A stretch of DNA of 64,000 bases from Aquila chrysaetos chrysaetos (lineage: Eukaryota; Chordata; Aves; Accipitriformes; Accipitridae). The stretch covers positions 610,687 through 674,686 of the forward strand of contig NW_024470381.1 of the NCBI RefSeq assembly GCF_900496995.4. Reading direction: 5' to 3'. The position numbers and the translations under genes were made by a program. Below, in pieces: positions 19,425-31,800 of the stretch. How positions within the stretch are numbered: position 1 is the first letter of the stretch; each line of letters opens with the position of its first letter. A model generated the notes under the pieces. The model was not told where the DNA came from. It ran no database searches and saw only the letters and a program-made list of their open reading frames with translations.

Positions 19425-20876
19425 ATCTCCCTTCACATGGGCTACCGTTCTTCCTGTTTGAGCCCTCTGATCCTCCTCCTTGTTCTTTGGGCATTCCTTT
19501 TGCCAATGACCGAATTTCTTACACAAAGCACATTGATCCTTGCCCAGTCGGGGCAAGTCTCGTCTAGGCCCTCTTCCTCTTTCTTCCTGGATAACAGCCA
19601 TTAATTTCCTTTGCCCTTGCCTATATCCTTCCTCTCTGTTACTAAATACTCTCCATGCTTCATCCAACAATATTTCTAAATTCCTACCCTCTGTAGGGCG
19701 TAATTTCTGAAGTTTGCGCCTTATATCCCCTGTAGATTGACCCAAAAACAGGGAGACTAATTGTTGTACTCCTACCTCTGACCCAGGATCCAGCGGTGTG
19801 CTGCGGCGCATTACATCCCTCAGTCGATGCAGGAATTCAGATGGAGACTCGGAAGGACTCTGACTGCATATAAAGCTGACCAATTTATAGTTTTGGGGAT
19901 TGCCCTCTCCATTCCTTTTGTAATCCACTCCTGATACCCCTGCAATCTTTCCATATGTGCAGATCTATTAACATCCCACTTTGGGTCTTGGAGAGGGAAA
20001 TATTCCTTAATGTCCCCTCCTGTGATCTTATAATGATCTTCAGCTAGGTTCTCTGCTGTTTTTAAAATCACCTGTTTCTCTGTCTCGGTCATATATTCCA
20101 ATAATAGCTGTATATCCTTCCAATCAGGGTTATGCTGTTTTACAATAAATTGGAAATGCTTAGTTACACTTACCAGATCACTCCTATAATCTTTTGCAAC
20201 CTTTTTCCATTCCCCTAGGTCAGCAGTAGAAAAGGGTACTTTGATTAACATCGTCCCACCATCCGGCCTCACCGCCTCTCGGAGAGGTGCTTGTAAAGCT
20301 GTTGAGGTAGTTTTCTTCCTAGTACGGGAAGATACAGGGCTGTTCGGGGGGGGTCGGAGTTCTATCCGAGTCTGCATCCTGTTCCTGTGGTCGAGGGGGA
20401 GGCTTAAACAAATCAGTTAGATCTTGTTCTGGTGCCTGATGGATTTTATTTGTCTTTGTACATCTTTGTCCAATACTACATGCCGAACAACACCGCCTCA
20501 GTTTACCTCTAGGCTCCTTGTTGTTCTCTCGCTCAAATGCGAGCACCATGGGGTCCTGTGGGGGGACCATTCCACGGTCCCTTTGCCACTCCGGATGGTT
20601 TCGGAGGGTGAAAAACATGTGTGCATACGAAACCTCATCCCATTTTCCTTCTCTCCTTAAAAACAGCATTAGTTGTAATAGAGTATTATAATCTATTGAC
20701 CCATTAAGTGGCCACTTAGCATCACCTTCTAACTTATACAACGGCCACCATTGATTGCAGTATTTAATAAGGTTCTTTTTACTTTCCGTACCTCCGGTCC
20801 CAACAATATCTTTCCAGTGGGCAATTACACAACCCAGAGGACTCTTCCTCAATACTCCTCCTTGATTGTTTCCCAT
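19422..20876 (-). pseudogene. gag: gag (matrix, capsid, nucleocapsid), two frame changes
   Basis: Gag would assemble the virion core. The start is MGNNQGG at 20876, whose Gly2 fits N-myristoylation, and is followed by a matrix-like region with LGCVIAHWKDI. The first frame ends soon after a C8 run (G8 on the + strand, 20346-20353); the capsid region (VPFSTADLGEWKK) continues in a second frame from about 20377 to 19820. A second change within about 19870-19925 leads to the frame holding the major-homology-like segment (SPSEFLHRLRDVM) and one zinc knuckle, CALCKKFGHWQKEC. The end is UGA at 19424-19422. A single knuckle and PPPRP-type late-domain-like sequence fit class I. Both breaks are at or near simple runs, so sequencing error cannot be excluded. 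Confidence 0.88.
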
Positions 20877-21828
20877 TTTAATACTCCTCCTAATGATTCT
20901 TAAGTTTGATTTTGGCTTCTCCTTTTAATAAGCTTCCATGCAAATCATTTCTTACACTTCTTTATAGTCTTCCCCCAGTTTTCTTCCCACACGTCCCAAA
21001 TTTCTGGAATTAAATTTTCCTTCCACACCAACCTCACTATTTCGGATTCTTAGTGAGTTCTTTCCCAATCATAAAAGTGTGGAATTTGGGGAAAACACTC
21101 AAAGCAGTCTGGTTTCCGTCTGCTAGATGTACAGTACCACCTCCTCCCACAAGATTTACACTTCAACAAAACCCAAGCTGGATGCTAATTATTATATAGT
21201 CCAGTTGCAAGCCCACATACAAAGCAGGGAACCACCCCTATTAATACGGAAAGACATTCACACATTAACAAACATACATACACCTATAAATTTCAACATA
21301 TCATTTCCACACACCCACACAAAATCTTTAACATAAACTTCCAAACATTCACATCATACAATCATCGCTCCAGTTGACAACCTTTCAGCAGCTGCAAAAA
21401 TGTACCAAGCGCAATTGCGAGGGGGTGCGCTTACCCTTCTCCTGCCTCTTATATACCAGTCATGGACAGGTCCGTCCTGGCTCCCGATACCGGGATGCAG
21501 CGGTCACCCCGGATTTGCTCGATCTACCCCCAAGATGGCTGGCGGCCGCTCTATCGGTCAGCAAATCCTCCCTTGTTACCATACAGGGTACCCTCCTCCC
21601 ATACGGGGACTACGCTGCACGCCAGACGTCTCTGCGCGATTTACCAGCGGCCCCAGCCCGCACGATTTACAGGCTCCCTCTGTGACACGTACCGTTTGGT
21701 CCGCGGCTTCAGGAGGTCGTTGTCCGCTCCCGCGGTGAGCGGCTGGCAGCGGAGGCTCCTCCGAGGAAAGTGCTCGGGGCGCGCCGAGGGGCGTCCGCTC
21801 CGCAGTCGGTCCCGCAGCCGAGCAGAGT
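20877..21828 (-). other. Proviral leader between primer-binding site and gag
   Basis: About 950 bp of untranslated leader, longer than most simple retroviruses. It should hold the packaging signal. The half next to the LTR is GC-rich (21450-21830); the half next to gag is AT-rich with CA/ACAC-rich stretches on the + strand (21120-21340). I see no convincing coding frame. Confidence 0.6.
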
Positions 21829-21846
21829 CTCCTGGCTGGCTCGCCA
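21829..21846 (-). promoter_or_regulatory. Primer-binding site for tRNA-Arg
   Basis: The + strand reads CTCCTGGCTGGCTCGCCA, identical over 18 bases to the 3' end of vertebrate tRNA-Arg (ACG-type, including CCA) as I remember it. It lies four bases inside the 5' LTR end. The provirus is thus of an Arg-primed ('ERV-R' type) lineage. Confidence 0.85.
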
Positions 21847-21850
21847 AAAC

Positions 21851-22311
21851 TGACGTGCAGAAAACAGATTCCACAATCGGTGAGATTGTAAAGTAGGTAT
21901 GTTCATACAGCGCTGGGCAGCACGGGGGGTAGTCCCACCAGTCGTGCGCGCCCGACTCGGCAGTTCGCTTCAAATTTATACAGTCAAGTGTTACATATAC
22001 ATGGAGTTTTGCAATACGCCTATACATAGGCATGATCTATCCCCGCTTCTTATTAAAATTAGTTCCAAAAGTCACAAGGCCGGTCTTGGCTGGTTTTTGG
22101 GGTCGACTGCTGCTTCTTATCAGGGACTATCTCCTGCCCCAGCCAGCTTCAACAATGCAAACATTAAGCATCACTTCTCATCCCCTTGGGCCGTGTCTAC
22201 CTCTATTGAAATTTCTTTAACTTCATTATAAGCTGGATAATTATTAAACAGTTCTTATCTACATCCATATATCTACTATATCTACTAAGGTTCCTTTGGC
22301 TCCCCGTTTCA
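21851..22311 (-). mobile_element. 5' LTR of the provirus (461 bp)
   Basis: On the minus strand it begins TGAAACGGGG at 22311 and ends …CGTCA at 21851, four bases before the primer-binding site. Its first 116 bp match the 3' LTR remnant at 13853-13965. A TATAAATTTG promoter box lies at 21980-21971, so R would start near 21950. I see no canonical AATAAA in it. The four bases upstream, on the minus strand, are CTTC (possible class I 4-bp target site), but the partner site was lost with the 3' LTR. Confidence 0.88.
21971..21980 (-). promoter_or_regulatory. TATA box of the provirus 5' LTR
   Basis: TATAAATTTG on the minus strand, about 330 bp into the LTR, followed by a GC-rich R/U5-like stretch. 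The position fits a polymerase II core promoter. Confidence 0.6.
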
Positions 22312-25300
22312 GAAGGAAAGTCACTGGCAGGATTGTACCTACCTCCCCCAAAAGCATCCATCACCACCAAAGCAAGCCAAGCCATGAACGCCTTTTGCCC
22401 GTCGGTCACTATCACGCAACAACCAGCACAGGTGTTTTGCTTCCCAAACCCTTTGCAAAAGCCCTTTCCCCTCCCGTAATGCTGTGCCATGCATCCCATG
22501 GGCATGACAAGCCCCCAAACCAGTGAGTTTGGAGGGACCAAACCGAATATCATAGATGTTTTCCAAGCTGCCATCATTCCTGTGTCACCAGAGGGTCTTC
22601 TCTTTCCTGTACAAGGCAAGAGCTGAGAAGCAGCGTGATGGAGCTGGGAGTCAGGGGCATGAAGAGGAGACCCTCTGCCTTTGGGTTTGCTGTAGGACTG
22701 GGTGCTCAGTGATAACATGTAAGAGCTCTCAAAAGCCTCTGGAAAAGCACATGTCCTTGTTCACGTACCCTTCCCGCTTGGGGACAGGGCAGCAGGAGTT
22801 TCTCTCCCTCCCTGTACTTTGGAGTTGATCAGAATGGGCTTGGAAATAACTTCAATTATTAATTAATCAGGTTTTTTCTCCTCTTCTTCCTGGATTCAGG
22901 GATAAAGTATGCCAAATTCTTCAGGGCACTGACTGTTTGCTTTGCTTCGTGCCTCTTTGGTGTTCGCAGATGCAGACCTGCAGCTTACTGACCCCTGCGA
23001 CCTTGCTACGGCTTTGCAAATGCCTTCCCTCCAGCTTCGCTCCCCTCAACAGCCTGTATGGTTTTGTAGCATCACGCCATGTTTTCCGTAGGATTGCAGC
23101 TTCAGGATCAATTAGATAGACAAGCCAGGCTGAGATCTTAATCAAATTCACCCTAGAGATGCTTCTCCAGCAGCGTCATAGGAGGTTGACAGACACCCAT
23201 TGAGGCAGGTAATAAAGCTGGAATTTCACTTAACTTTTCTTCCATGATTACTTCTCCTTGGTGGATGCTTCAGGAGGCAGCAAGACACGGAGCTTGAAGG
23301 AAAGTGATGGAAATGAAGCTTGTTGCTGGAGGGGCCAAGTCACCTCCTGGGCTTTCCAAGTCCAGAAGGGAGAAGCTTGCAATTTCTTCTTGCAAAGCCA
23401 CCATCCCAGCTGATAAGGCAGGACAATCTCCCTGCAGTGCAGAAAACAAATGAAACACAACACTTTTGCTAAGAAAAAACCCTTCGTTAGATCCCAGCTA
23501 CTTCCCAAAGGCTGAAAAAGTACAATTAGAAACAAATTTGGGGCAACCACTCCTGGTACTTACCATGATGGCAGCACCAATAGGATAAGCATCCATGGGG
23601 CTAGATGGCCCAGATTCCTCCTTGCAGATGTGAATCTGCAGGTATTTGCTGAGGATGGGAGGTCTTGTAGGGAGAGAGATGCTCAGCAAAGCCCAGAGCA
23701 GATAGACCATAAAGCGCCAATGCATGTCCTTGGGGTAGAGCTTCATCCTTCTGCAAAGCTCTGGAGCACATTGGTAGTTTACATGTTAGACCCAAGCAGC
23801 CTACAAAGGGGAAATGCAGCTCCTCTGACGTGGGAGAAAGCAGGAGGAGAACAAGAGATGCTGAGCATGCATAACGAGTACCTGAGGATATAGTTTTTAG
23901 CTAACGAGTACATGAAATTATAGGTTTTTAGCTAAGAGCAGCCATCCAACTGACCCTATGGTCTTCCACAATCCATGGAGACTGGGGATATTTTTCCAGG
24001 ACCCTTGCTTTCTGCTACTGATTTACTCTTACTCAGATCCCATCACTCTTTGCCTACAATCAGGACACTACTCATGGGAAAAAAAATATTAAAAAATAAA
24101 ATAATAATAAAAAATAAAATAATAATTAAAAAAATAAAATCAATAGGCAGCCAGATAATCCTACCATAAATACATCCTCATCCAATCTTCCTGTCCCCTC
24201 GATAAAGCAACAAGATTTAATCTAGGCAGCACACACAGAATGATAAACTGTGTGTGTACGCACAGGCATAATGATTTAGCACAGCATTCGCTTTGCAAGC
24301 CAACATCTAAAGCTTCCAAATTTAGCCCTTGTTCAAAGGTTTGTACAGATCTAACGTTGTATTGATCTGATACACGTGAAATCCAAGGCAACACGTCCAA
24401 GAGGAGACAATCCCACTAGTTCCCTTTTCAAAAAATCATCATGCATTTGTTGAATAAACAAAAGAAACAGCAAATCCAGCAGATAGGTGAAGACCACAAG
24501 CAAACAAAAAAACCACAACCCCAAACCTGGGATGGATATGCATGGTCAGAACAGACTGAGTTTCACCAACTTGCTCAGAGAGATTATGCAAATTTTATTT
24601 ATTTATTTAAATGCAGGTATTCAGGGTTAATTACCTATTAGCAGAGTCCTTGTCCCTAATGAGGATATTTAAAATGCACAGAAAGGGGAGATGAGTCCTT
24701 CTGTTCTCAGATACCCTCTTTCATAAGGAAGGAGGATGGGTCAGTGAGCACGTGCTGGATAAAAACTAAGCCCCCAAACCAGTCTTGCCCCTCAAAAACA
24801 TCATGTTGTATTAAAGAAGAATGCATAATGGCATCCTAAAAAAGCAATTTGGCATCGCAGACACACAAAGCCACTGCTGTTACAGCCTCTAGCTTGCAAG
24901 ATCAGGCTTTCCTTCCATGCAACAGGGCCCTAAAACCAACTGGAGGTTTCAAAGATGCAATGAAAATCCCCAATCTGGGAAATACAATGAGTTTTGTCCC
25001 GGTCAGCTCAAACTTATGAGAGTTTTGAAAATGACTGGGTTTTAAATGGGGCAAAAGCAGACGAAGGAGCAACGTGACTGGCATTACATCTGCCTGCCTT
25101 TGGCTCTCCAGGTAGTCACCTACAGTCACTTTTTGATGGCGTGGGCACCCTAAAAGCATTTACAGAAAGTAAATCCTTGGCTCTTCTCTAACCCATCCTT
25201 TTTGAGGAGCCCAAAGTGCTTTCTAGTGCCAACCCAAGGTTGGCACCTGATGGAACTGCCTACAGTGGTCTAGACCCCGAAACACAAGAGGTGTAAGAGA

Positions 25301-25342
25301 ACGATGGGAAGAGAGCACGGGGATCCCAAAGGATGCTCAGTC
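22312..25342. other. Non-coding stretch right of the provirus
   Basis: No gene is recognised. A minus-strand open frame near 23746-23570 starts with a hydrophobic leader-like segment and is followed by a good donor (ATG|GTAAGTACC at about 23565), but nothing else supports it as an exon. An A/T-only run lies at about 24079-24141. Confidence 0.4.
24079..24141. repeat. A-rich AAAAT/AATAAT simple repeat
   Basis: A tract composed almost only of A and T with AATAATAAT and AAAATAAAAT units. Confidence 0.85.
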
Positions 25343-25495
25343 ACAGCGTGGTCGAGGTGGGAAGGGACCTCTGAAGGTCAACAACTGGTCCAACCAGGGC
25401 CACCTAGAGCTGGTTGCCCAGGACCACATCCAGATGGTTTTTGGATGTCTCCAAGGATGGAGACTGCTCAGCTCTTTGCTCCAACCACTGGGCTG
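25343..25495 (-). mobile_element. CR1 3'-end fragment
   Basis: The phrases GGGAAGGGACCTCTGAAGGTC, CAACCAGGGCCACCTAGAGC and GGATGTCTCCAAGGATGGAG, with the same order and orientation as at 53590 and 60460, mark an old CR1 tail read from the minus strand. Confidence 0.7.
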
Positions 25496-26070
25496 CACCC
25501 ACTCCTTGAATGGAGAAATAAACCCCCAAAATGGGAGTCAAGCCCGCTGCTGTTTGCTGAGATGCCGGTTGCTCTGGACCAAATGCTTCTGGGATGTGTT
25601 TTTTTTTTGACTGGGATGTATTTTTTTGAGGCAGCCTGGGCTTGTAGGACCTCTATCCATGTGGATTTCTGGGCACTGTGCAGAAACACTGCTTCAAAAA
25701 TATGTAATTAGATGTTCTGCACCCTGCCCTGAAGGGCAAGAACTCACTCAGTCTGTTTATATCTTTAAAAAAAACCCACCCACAAACCCACAACCCAGCC
25801 CTCTATCATCTCTTAATGTGAAATGTGAAACCGCTCCCTCTGCCACATGGTAATTTAGAGCCTCTTGCCGATACCCTCCACAGCTTCGCCAGTCCTGTTT
25901 ACATCTTCAGAAGACAAACTGGAAATCTGCTTGAAATTAAAGACTGATGAAGAATTTAACTCCTTTTTCCCCCGTTCTCCTTTTTTTCTTTTCTATTCTT
26001 TTCTATTCATTCTATTTCTATTTCTACTTCTATCCAATTTTTATTTTTTAATCTTTTTGTTGAGCTGAGC
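25496..26070. other. Non-coding spacer before LTR copy D
   Basis: Nothing is recognised; T-rich toward the LTR (25975-26060). It ends with the target site TGAGC. Confidence 0.4.
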
Positions 26071-26656
26071 TGTCCTGGTTTCAGCTGGGATAGAGTTAAC
26101 TGTCTTCCTAGTAGCTGGTACAGGGCTATGTTTTGAGTTCAGTATGAGAAGAATGTTGATAACACTGATGTTTGCAGTTGTTGCTAAGTAGCGTTTAGAC
26201 TAAAGTCAAGGATTTTTCAGCTTCTCATGCCCAGCCAGCGAGAAAGCTGGAGGGGCACAAGAAGTTGGCACAGGACACAGCCAGGGCACCTGACCCAAAC
26301 TGGCCAACGGGGTATTCCATACCATGGGACGTCCCATCTAGTATAGGAACTGGGGGGGGAGTGGGGGCAGGGGGAATCACTGCTCGGGGACTAACTGGGC
26401 ATTGATCGGCAGGTGGTGAGCAATTGCACTGCACATCATTTGTACATTCCAATCCTTTTATTATTACTGTTGTCATTTTATTAGTGTTATCATTATCATT
26501 ACTAGTTTCTTCTTTTCTGTTCTATTAAACCATTCTTATCTCAACCCACAAGTTTTGCTTCTTTTTTCCCAATTTTCTCCCCCATCCCACTGGGTGGGGG
26601 GGAGTGAGTGAGCGGCTGCGTGGTGCTTAGTTGCTGCCTGGGGTTAAACCACAACA
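26071..26656 (+). mobile_element. Solo LTR copy D (ERVL-like, TSD TGAGC)
   Basis: A 586-bp copy starting TGTCCTGGTTTCAGC and ending AAACCACAACA, with perfect TGAGC flanks (26066-26070 and 26657-26661). It shares the whole structure of copies A-C and is + in orientation. A G-rich expansion near 26351-26370 distinguishes it from the others. No viral internal part is present. Confidence 0.9.
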
Positions 26657-27547
26657 TGAGCGCAAATTAAAGAAGGTGAAAAAAAAGAAAACCATTCCTT
26701 GCTTTTTCCCAGGAATATCAGCATTTTCAGGAGACTGTGCAAACTCCTTGTTGCAAACCACCTGGGAATTAGATATCTGACACCCCACGAGCAGCCTCTA
26801 AATCCCTCCTGTAGTAAAAGCTGCCCTCCACACCCCAGAGATAATAGGAGAGGTGGAAAAAAACATCACCGAAATGCAGCATCACTAGGCTCCAACCCAT
26901 TCACCACAGGCAGCAGTGAGCGAAGCATCAAGAAATAGAAGGAATGGGGGAGGTGGGTCCTTTTAAGGGTCACTGCACTGATAAATCAACTTTTTCTTTC
27001 CTACAGCTCCAGCAGCATGTTTGGTCCAAAAGTCCTGGTAATGGTGAATTTAACAGGAGATTTCAGTGGCTCTGGAGTTTTGGGCTCTTTGCTGGGTGGT
27101 CCTTGCTGGTGTCAAGTATTTTTGAGTATAGAACAAATACAAAACAAGCCTTTAAAAAAAAATTAAAAAGTAATTAATATATAATAATAACAACAGCAAC
27201 AACTCAATTTGGCCCCAAAGCCTTTTTTCTCCCTTCCAAAAGTCTCACCCTTTACACTTTTCTGAGCATCTCCACTCTCAGCAGGGCCGCTCATTAAGCC
27301 AAGCATAAAAAAGAATAATTGCTGGAGCTCTTTAACACTCAAATCCATAAAATTACACGCTAAAAAGCCACAGCTCTGCCCATTTCTGCCAAAGCCATTA
27401 TATTTTTTAAACAGCTCCATGGCTTTGATGCTCTGCATCTGTCGTCTCGTAAGAGGAGACAAGATAGGGAAGGGAATGAAGAGAGGTTTTTTGGGGGAGA
27501 TCAGGCTTTTACAATCTCCCATAAACTACTTAGCAAGGGAAGGACAT
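26657..27547. other. Non-coding spacer between two solo LTRs
   Basis: No gene is recognised. AT-rich around 27150-27190. It ends with the target site GACAT of the next LTR. Confidence 0.4.
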
Positions 27548-28249
27548 TGTATACGGACGGGTTAAAAGATGGGATTTTGGTCCATGGATGAACACTGTGG
27601 GAGAAGTAGATAACTGAGAAAAACACAGTCAGCACAGAAAATGGATGGTTTGTTGCCCATTGCTTGGAATGCTGACCACGGAGATAAGAGAGCTGAGCAA
27701 TATTGGGGGAGGACGGGCAGCAGGCTGTTGCACAGCACAGCTGTGTGCATGATCAGCGCATGACTGCTGGATTATGACAATATGCCGCATGAACAAAGCC
27801 CATGAACCAATAGACAGGGTGGCTATGGCTCGTGCAGTGCGCCTGGCCAGCGAGCGCATGCGTCATAGGCTCCCTATGTTACAACCGAGGTGTGTTTTGG
27901 CACCCGCTGGCCACGTGTGCCGAAACCCATTCCTCTGCAAATGTATAAATACTGGGATTTTTCTGAAGAGCATCGGGCTGGTGTACGGCGAGGCCACTGT
28001 TGCCTCCGTGGGGATGCCCACTTAAAGCTGGCACCTACCGATTGCTGGGCTGAGTTCGCGGCGCAAGATGGCACGAGAATGTATGGATGGTCCATCTTCC
28101 TCACAGTCCTCGGGTCGGTATGTTAATTTGCTTTACAAGATACCCTTAGCATAATGCACATCTGTAGTTAATAAATGCTTGCTTTTCCCCCTTATAGTCA
28201 GTGTGTGTGTGTTCGCCTTCTCGGGAATCCTTGAAACCACCCTAAAACA
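27548..28249 (+). mobile_element. Solo LTR of a third family (702 bp, TSD GACAT)
   Basis: The flanks are GACAT at 27543-27547 and 28250-28254, and the ends are TGTATACGG…CTAAAACA. Inside are a CpG-rich promoter-proximal segment (27830-27930), a TATAAAT box at 27944-27950, AATAAA at 28170-28175 and about 60 bp of U5-like sequence with a GT run. All landmarks sit in + orientation and in the right order, so the identification does not depend on homology. No internal viral sequence. I do not recognise the family. Confidence 0.78.
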
Positions 28250-28434
28250 GACATCAAAACCAGAACATTTTATTAACTTGACAATAAGAGAGTATAATCC
28301 TGAGAACAGTGCTTTTAAAAACCAGGGATGTCCAGTTTCATTAGCTTTGCCCAGATGCTTACGAAGCACGAGAGGAGGGGAAGGGCTGTAGCCTGAGGAC
28401 TCATCGACACTCACAGATTAATTTGGATTAAGAG

Positions 28435-28448
28435 TGTGTGTGTGTGTG
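28435..28448. repeat. (GT)n microsatellite
   Basis: Seven GT units. Confidence 0.85.
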
Positions 28449-28840
28449 GGGTGAATTTAAGGAATTTTGCTGTTTCTAAGCAGTGTCCAAAAAATGGATT
28501 ATTCAGGAAAAGCTGCTCTGGAAAGAAAAACCCTACAAGAGCTCCTGCCTCGACCATCCTGTGCTGCTGCTGATGGACAAGGAGAAACATCTCCAGAACC
28601 TGCCACAATGGAGCTGCACCCTTTGGCAGAACATCGACAAGGTTTACAGGGATGGCCCCGAAAAGGCCTTTTCCATTGGGGCTGAGCCTATGAAGAGCAG
28701 ATCATGCTCCAGAAGCAGCTGCAAATAGTGTCATCCTCTCTTCCAGAGCTTTTTCAAATGCATCCATTTAAAATTCTTGCAAAGCCTGAGGCTGATTTCT
28801 TCTCCCTCTGCATCTTCTGAGCTACTTGCAGCACTTTATG

Positions 28841-28864
28841 TAAATAAATAAATAAATAAATAAA
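28841..28864. repeat. (AAAT)n microsatellite
   Basis: About six AAAT units followed by an AT-rich tail. Confidence 0.85.
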
Positions 28865-31800
28865 AATATATATTTATATACACACCTCTATAGCTGTCCT
28901 GCTTTCCTCCATTCACAAACCCATCACCATCCGCCCAGTCTCACCATCCACAGCATGCTGCCTCCGCGGATAAATGAGGTAAATTTGAGGTGTCAAAGGT
29001 AAATGCTAAACCTCAGCGATGGTACAGAGGTGGCAGCCGCTGAAGACTTTCAATCTGCTGCGAGCCATGGACCGTACTTACCGCAGAGTGAAGAGCATCC
29101 GCCTGTGGAGGATGCGGCCACAACCACCTGTCAGATAACCTTGGTGTCACGATACAAGCTGTGCAAGCAAACAAGGAGAGGCAGATTCTGCAGGAGGCGA
29201 GAGGAGCCTGCTGGAAAAAAATAGAAAAAAAAAAAATTTAAAAAATCATGTGCAAAAGCACACCACCAATACCAATGTCTCCAGGAACCTGAGGGCAAAC
29301 CCGAGGCGAGACACACTTAGCATGAAGCTCCTAAACCCATGTCAAGGTGCCAAGAGCCACCAGGGATTTTGCAATTAGTATTGATTTTGTGCCCAGGGTG
29401 CTCTGGCTGCTATGGTGATAGGCAGCAGCATAAAACCTCGCTACTGATTGACATCCAGCTTGTCAGGCTGGTGATGAGTACCAGATCATCCCACTTTTAA
29501 CCTCCTGGGTATTGCATGGCAGAGGATCTCATCCATCTACCCCAGACTTACGAGCTCAGACTAAACTTAAGGTAAGCTTAGTTACAAGCTTAACTAAAGG
29601 GAAGGTTTCGATCTTTGGGGGCAGCCACTATTTTTCATCATTTCTGATAGTTAGCTAATTCTGACGTTAATTAACCAGTTCTACTTATTCTCCCTCAATT
29701 CTCCTAAGCAGCCACCCAGTTCTTCCTGGAGAGGTTGAACCAAACATCTGAAGGGTCAAGACAAGGAGTCGTCAACCAGGGAGTCTAGCACCCAAATTTT
29801 CACATCTTTAAAGGCCATGGTCAGGGTGATGGGCAACCATCCCTGGAAGTTGCAGGTGAGACCAACCAGAGATGACTGATGCATGCTGGTCCAGTCTAGC
29901 GCCTCTGAAAAATCAGATCTTGGTACTCTGAGGAGCACGACTTCCTCTTGAAATTAAGATTTCATGTTTTCTAGGCTTCTTAGGTGCTTCTCAAGCAGTC
30001 CATGGTTCAGCCAAAGCCCTGGAAACAGATGAATGACAGACCGGTGTCCTCTTAAGGGCAAGGAATTAACTCTGCAGGAAGAAAGGACACAGTTTAGCAG
30101 CAAACATTTTATTAAAAGTCAGCAGAGAAAACTACTGTATAATTCCCAGCACTGCGGGAAATGCTGGGTGAGAGGTTACAGCCCAGTGTTTGCAGGGAGG
30201 CAAAGCAGATCTTCATAATGATGCCTTGCGACTGCCATCTGCTGCTACAGGCAGGTAAAAAAGAGAGGTGGGACATTGCCCAGATCTGCTCTTTTGGCAT
30301 TTCTTTGCAGTGAAAAAGACCGTATTGAACAGCACATACATGAAGCATCATTTCAGCTGGAGGACCAACACCAGGCTCATCATCTTCATACCAGAACTGG
30401 TGATCTCTCTGTTGTACTTCATGCATGTTGGATTTTAGGTGCTGATCCCACCAGTCCAGTTGGATGCACCTTCTACTTTTGTAGCCTTTGCATGGAGTGT
30501 GTTTGCACATATATCTCAAGAAGAGCATATTAACTGAATATATAGAAATGCAACATGAAAGCTGATTGAAACTAGCCCGCGGAGTGACAGAATGATTCAG
30601 TATTTTGTCATCCTTCCAGCAGCTCTTTGCTAAAAAACATCTTTTCATTTCTAAAGGTTATGAAAGCCTCATTTCAAAAGGCCAAGAGGAACTTGTGCGC
30701 GTTGCTGCACAAGGGGATGCACACATGTCAAAAAAGCTGGTGCATTTAATTTTTCAACATCTTGGTCCACTTTTCCCTCTCTCTGGCAAGCTCAAGGGAG
30801 AAAATAAACTAAGGGAGCTCGCAGGAGTCCTCATAGCTGCCTCCTGCCCTTTGCTGTTAACCCCCTGCATGGGGCAATGAGAAATCCATGCTAACAAGCA
30901 CATCCTTGTACAGGCTCTGAAAATTGGCTCTGGCCCTTGAACTCCCAAGCATCCTCACTGTTTCCATGAATTTTTTCCAGCCTTTATTGTCCCTCCTGAG
31001 ATCTGGGCATCAACTTTTCCATGCAGCACTCCTGGCTTGGGACCGAGCAGCCTCGGTCTAACAAAGCGCCGTATAACTGTTATAATCACAGTTATTCAAA
31101 TTATTCTTCTTTTTCAGATATTCAACTGGTGCAAAGCAGCAAGGCAGACTAGTTTAGTTTACTTCCACCTGAAAAACCACGGAGGACCAATTATTGAGCT
31201 TCACCCTGCGCTGCAGAGTCAGGATTTCGAGGGGGCTACTCAAAGACTTCCTCCAAACTGGGGAAATTCAGGTTGCAATTTGAAACAAAGCCCAGCTTGC
31301 ACCTGCATGGATATGGCTGCATGCATAGTGCTGTGTTGCACAGATGGGACTGAAATTTTCTATTGTTATGCACGCAGCATGCTTGTTCACATCGGAAGGA
31401 AAGCAGGGTTTTGCTGCTTGATCGAACTGGGAAGATTTCATCCCACTTTGCACCGATTTAGTGTCTGCGTGAGGAACGGGACGTTGATGCCCACATGCAT
31501 TGGGAACAGGAGTGAAGGTAAACTCAAGGTTTTACTCAAGCTGTGAGTAAAAACCCACCCTGGGGGGTTGTTGGGGTTAAAAGGGTCCTTGAAAGGATGT
31601 TTTCCTCCTTTTTCTTCAAAAGTTTATGAAACCCATGGGGGTCAAAACCCCCCAAACTCTGGGCAAATTTCATCTTTGAGGAAGGACACGGCAAGCTCCT
31701 GCAGAGATGTTGAGCAATGGCAGCTGACCTCCCAGGGAACTGTGCCTCCATCACATCAGGTTCAGCATCCCAGCCCTTTTCTCAGCAAGGAGACAGCCTG

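Larger units (their letters stand above)
13853..22311 (-). mobile_element. Class I (gammaretrovirus-like) endogenous provirus, nearly full length
   Basis: In element order (right to left) it has a 5' LTR (22311-21851), a tRNA-Arg primer-binding site, a leader, gag, a UGA, pro-pol, env, a polypurine tract and a 3' LTR cut after 113 bp. Class I assignment rests on five features: one zinc knuckle in gag, gag and pol in the same frame across a stop, a YVDD polymerase box, the pol/env overlap and a CX6CC TM subunit. The 113 bp of the 3' LTR differ from the 5' LTR by two substitutions and one 3-base gap, so the insertion is recent relative to the CR1 copies. It is defective through frame changes in gag and pol, an LTR inserted in env, an env stop and loss of most of the 3' LTR. 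Confidence 0.93.

Noticed and set aside
31037..31546. 169-codon open frame on the + strand
   Set aside because: No domain, no splice context, mixed low-complexity composition; expected by chance in 64 kb.
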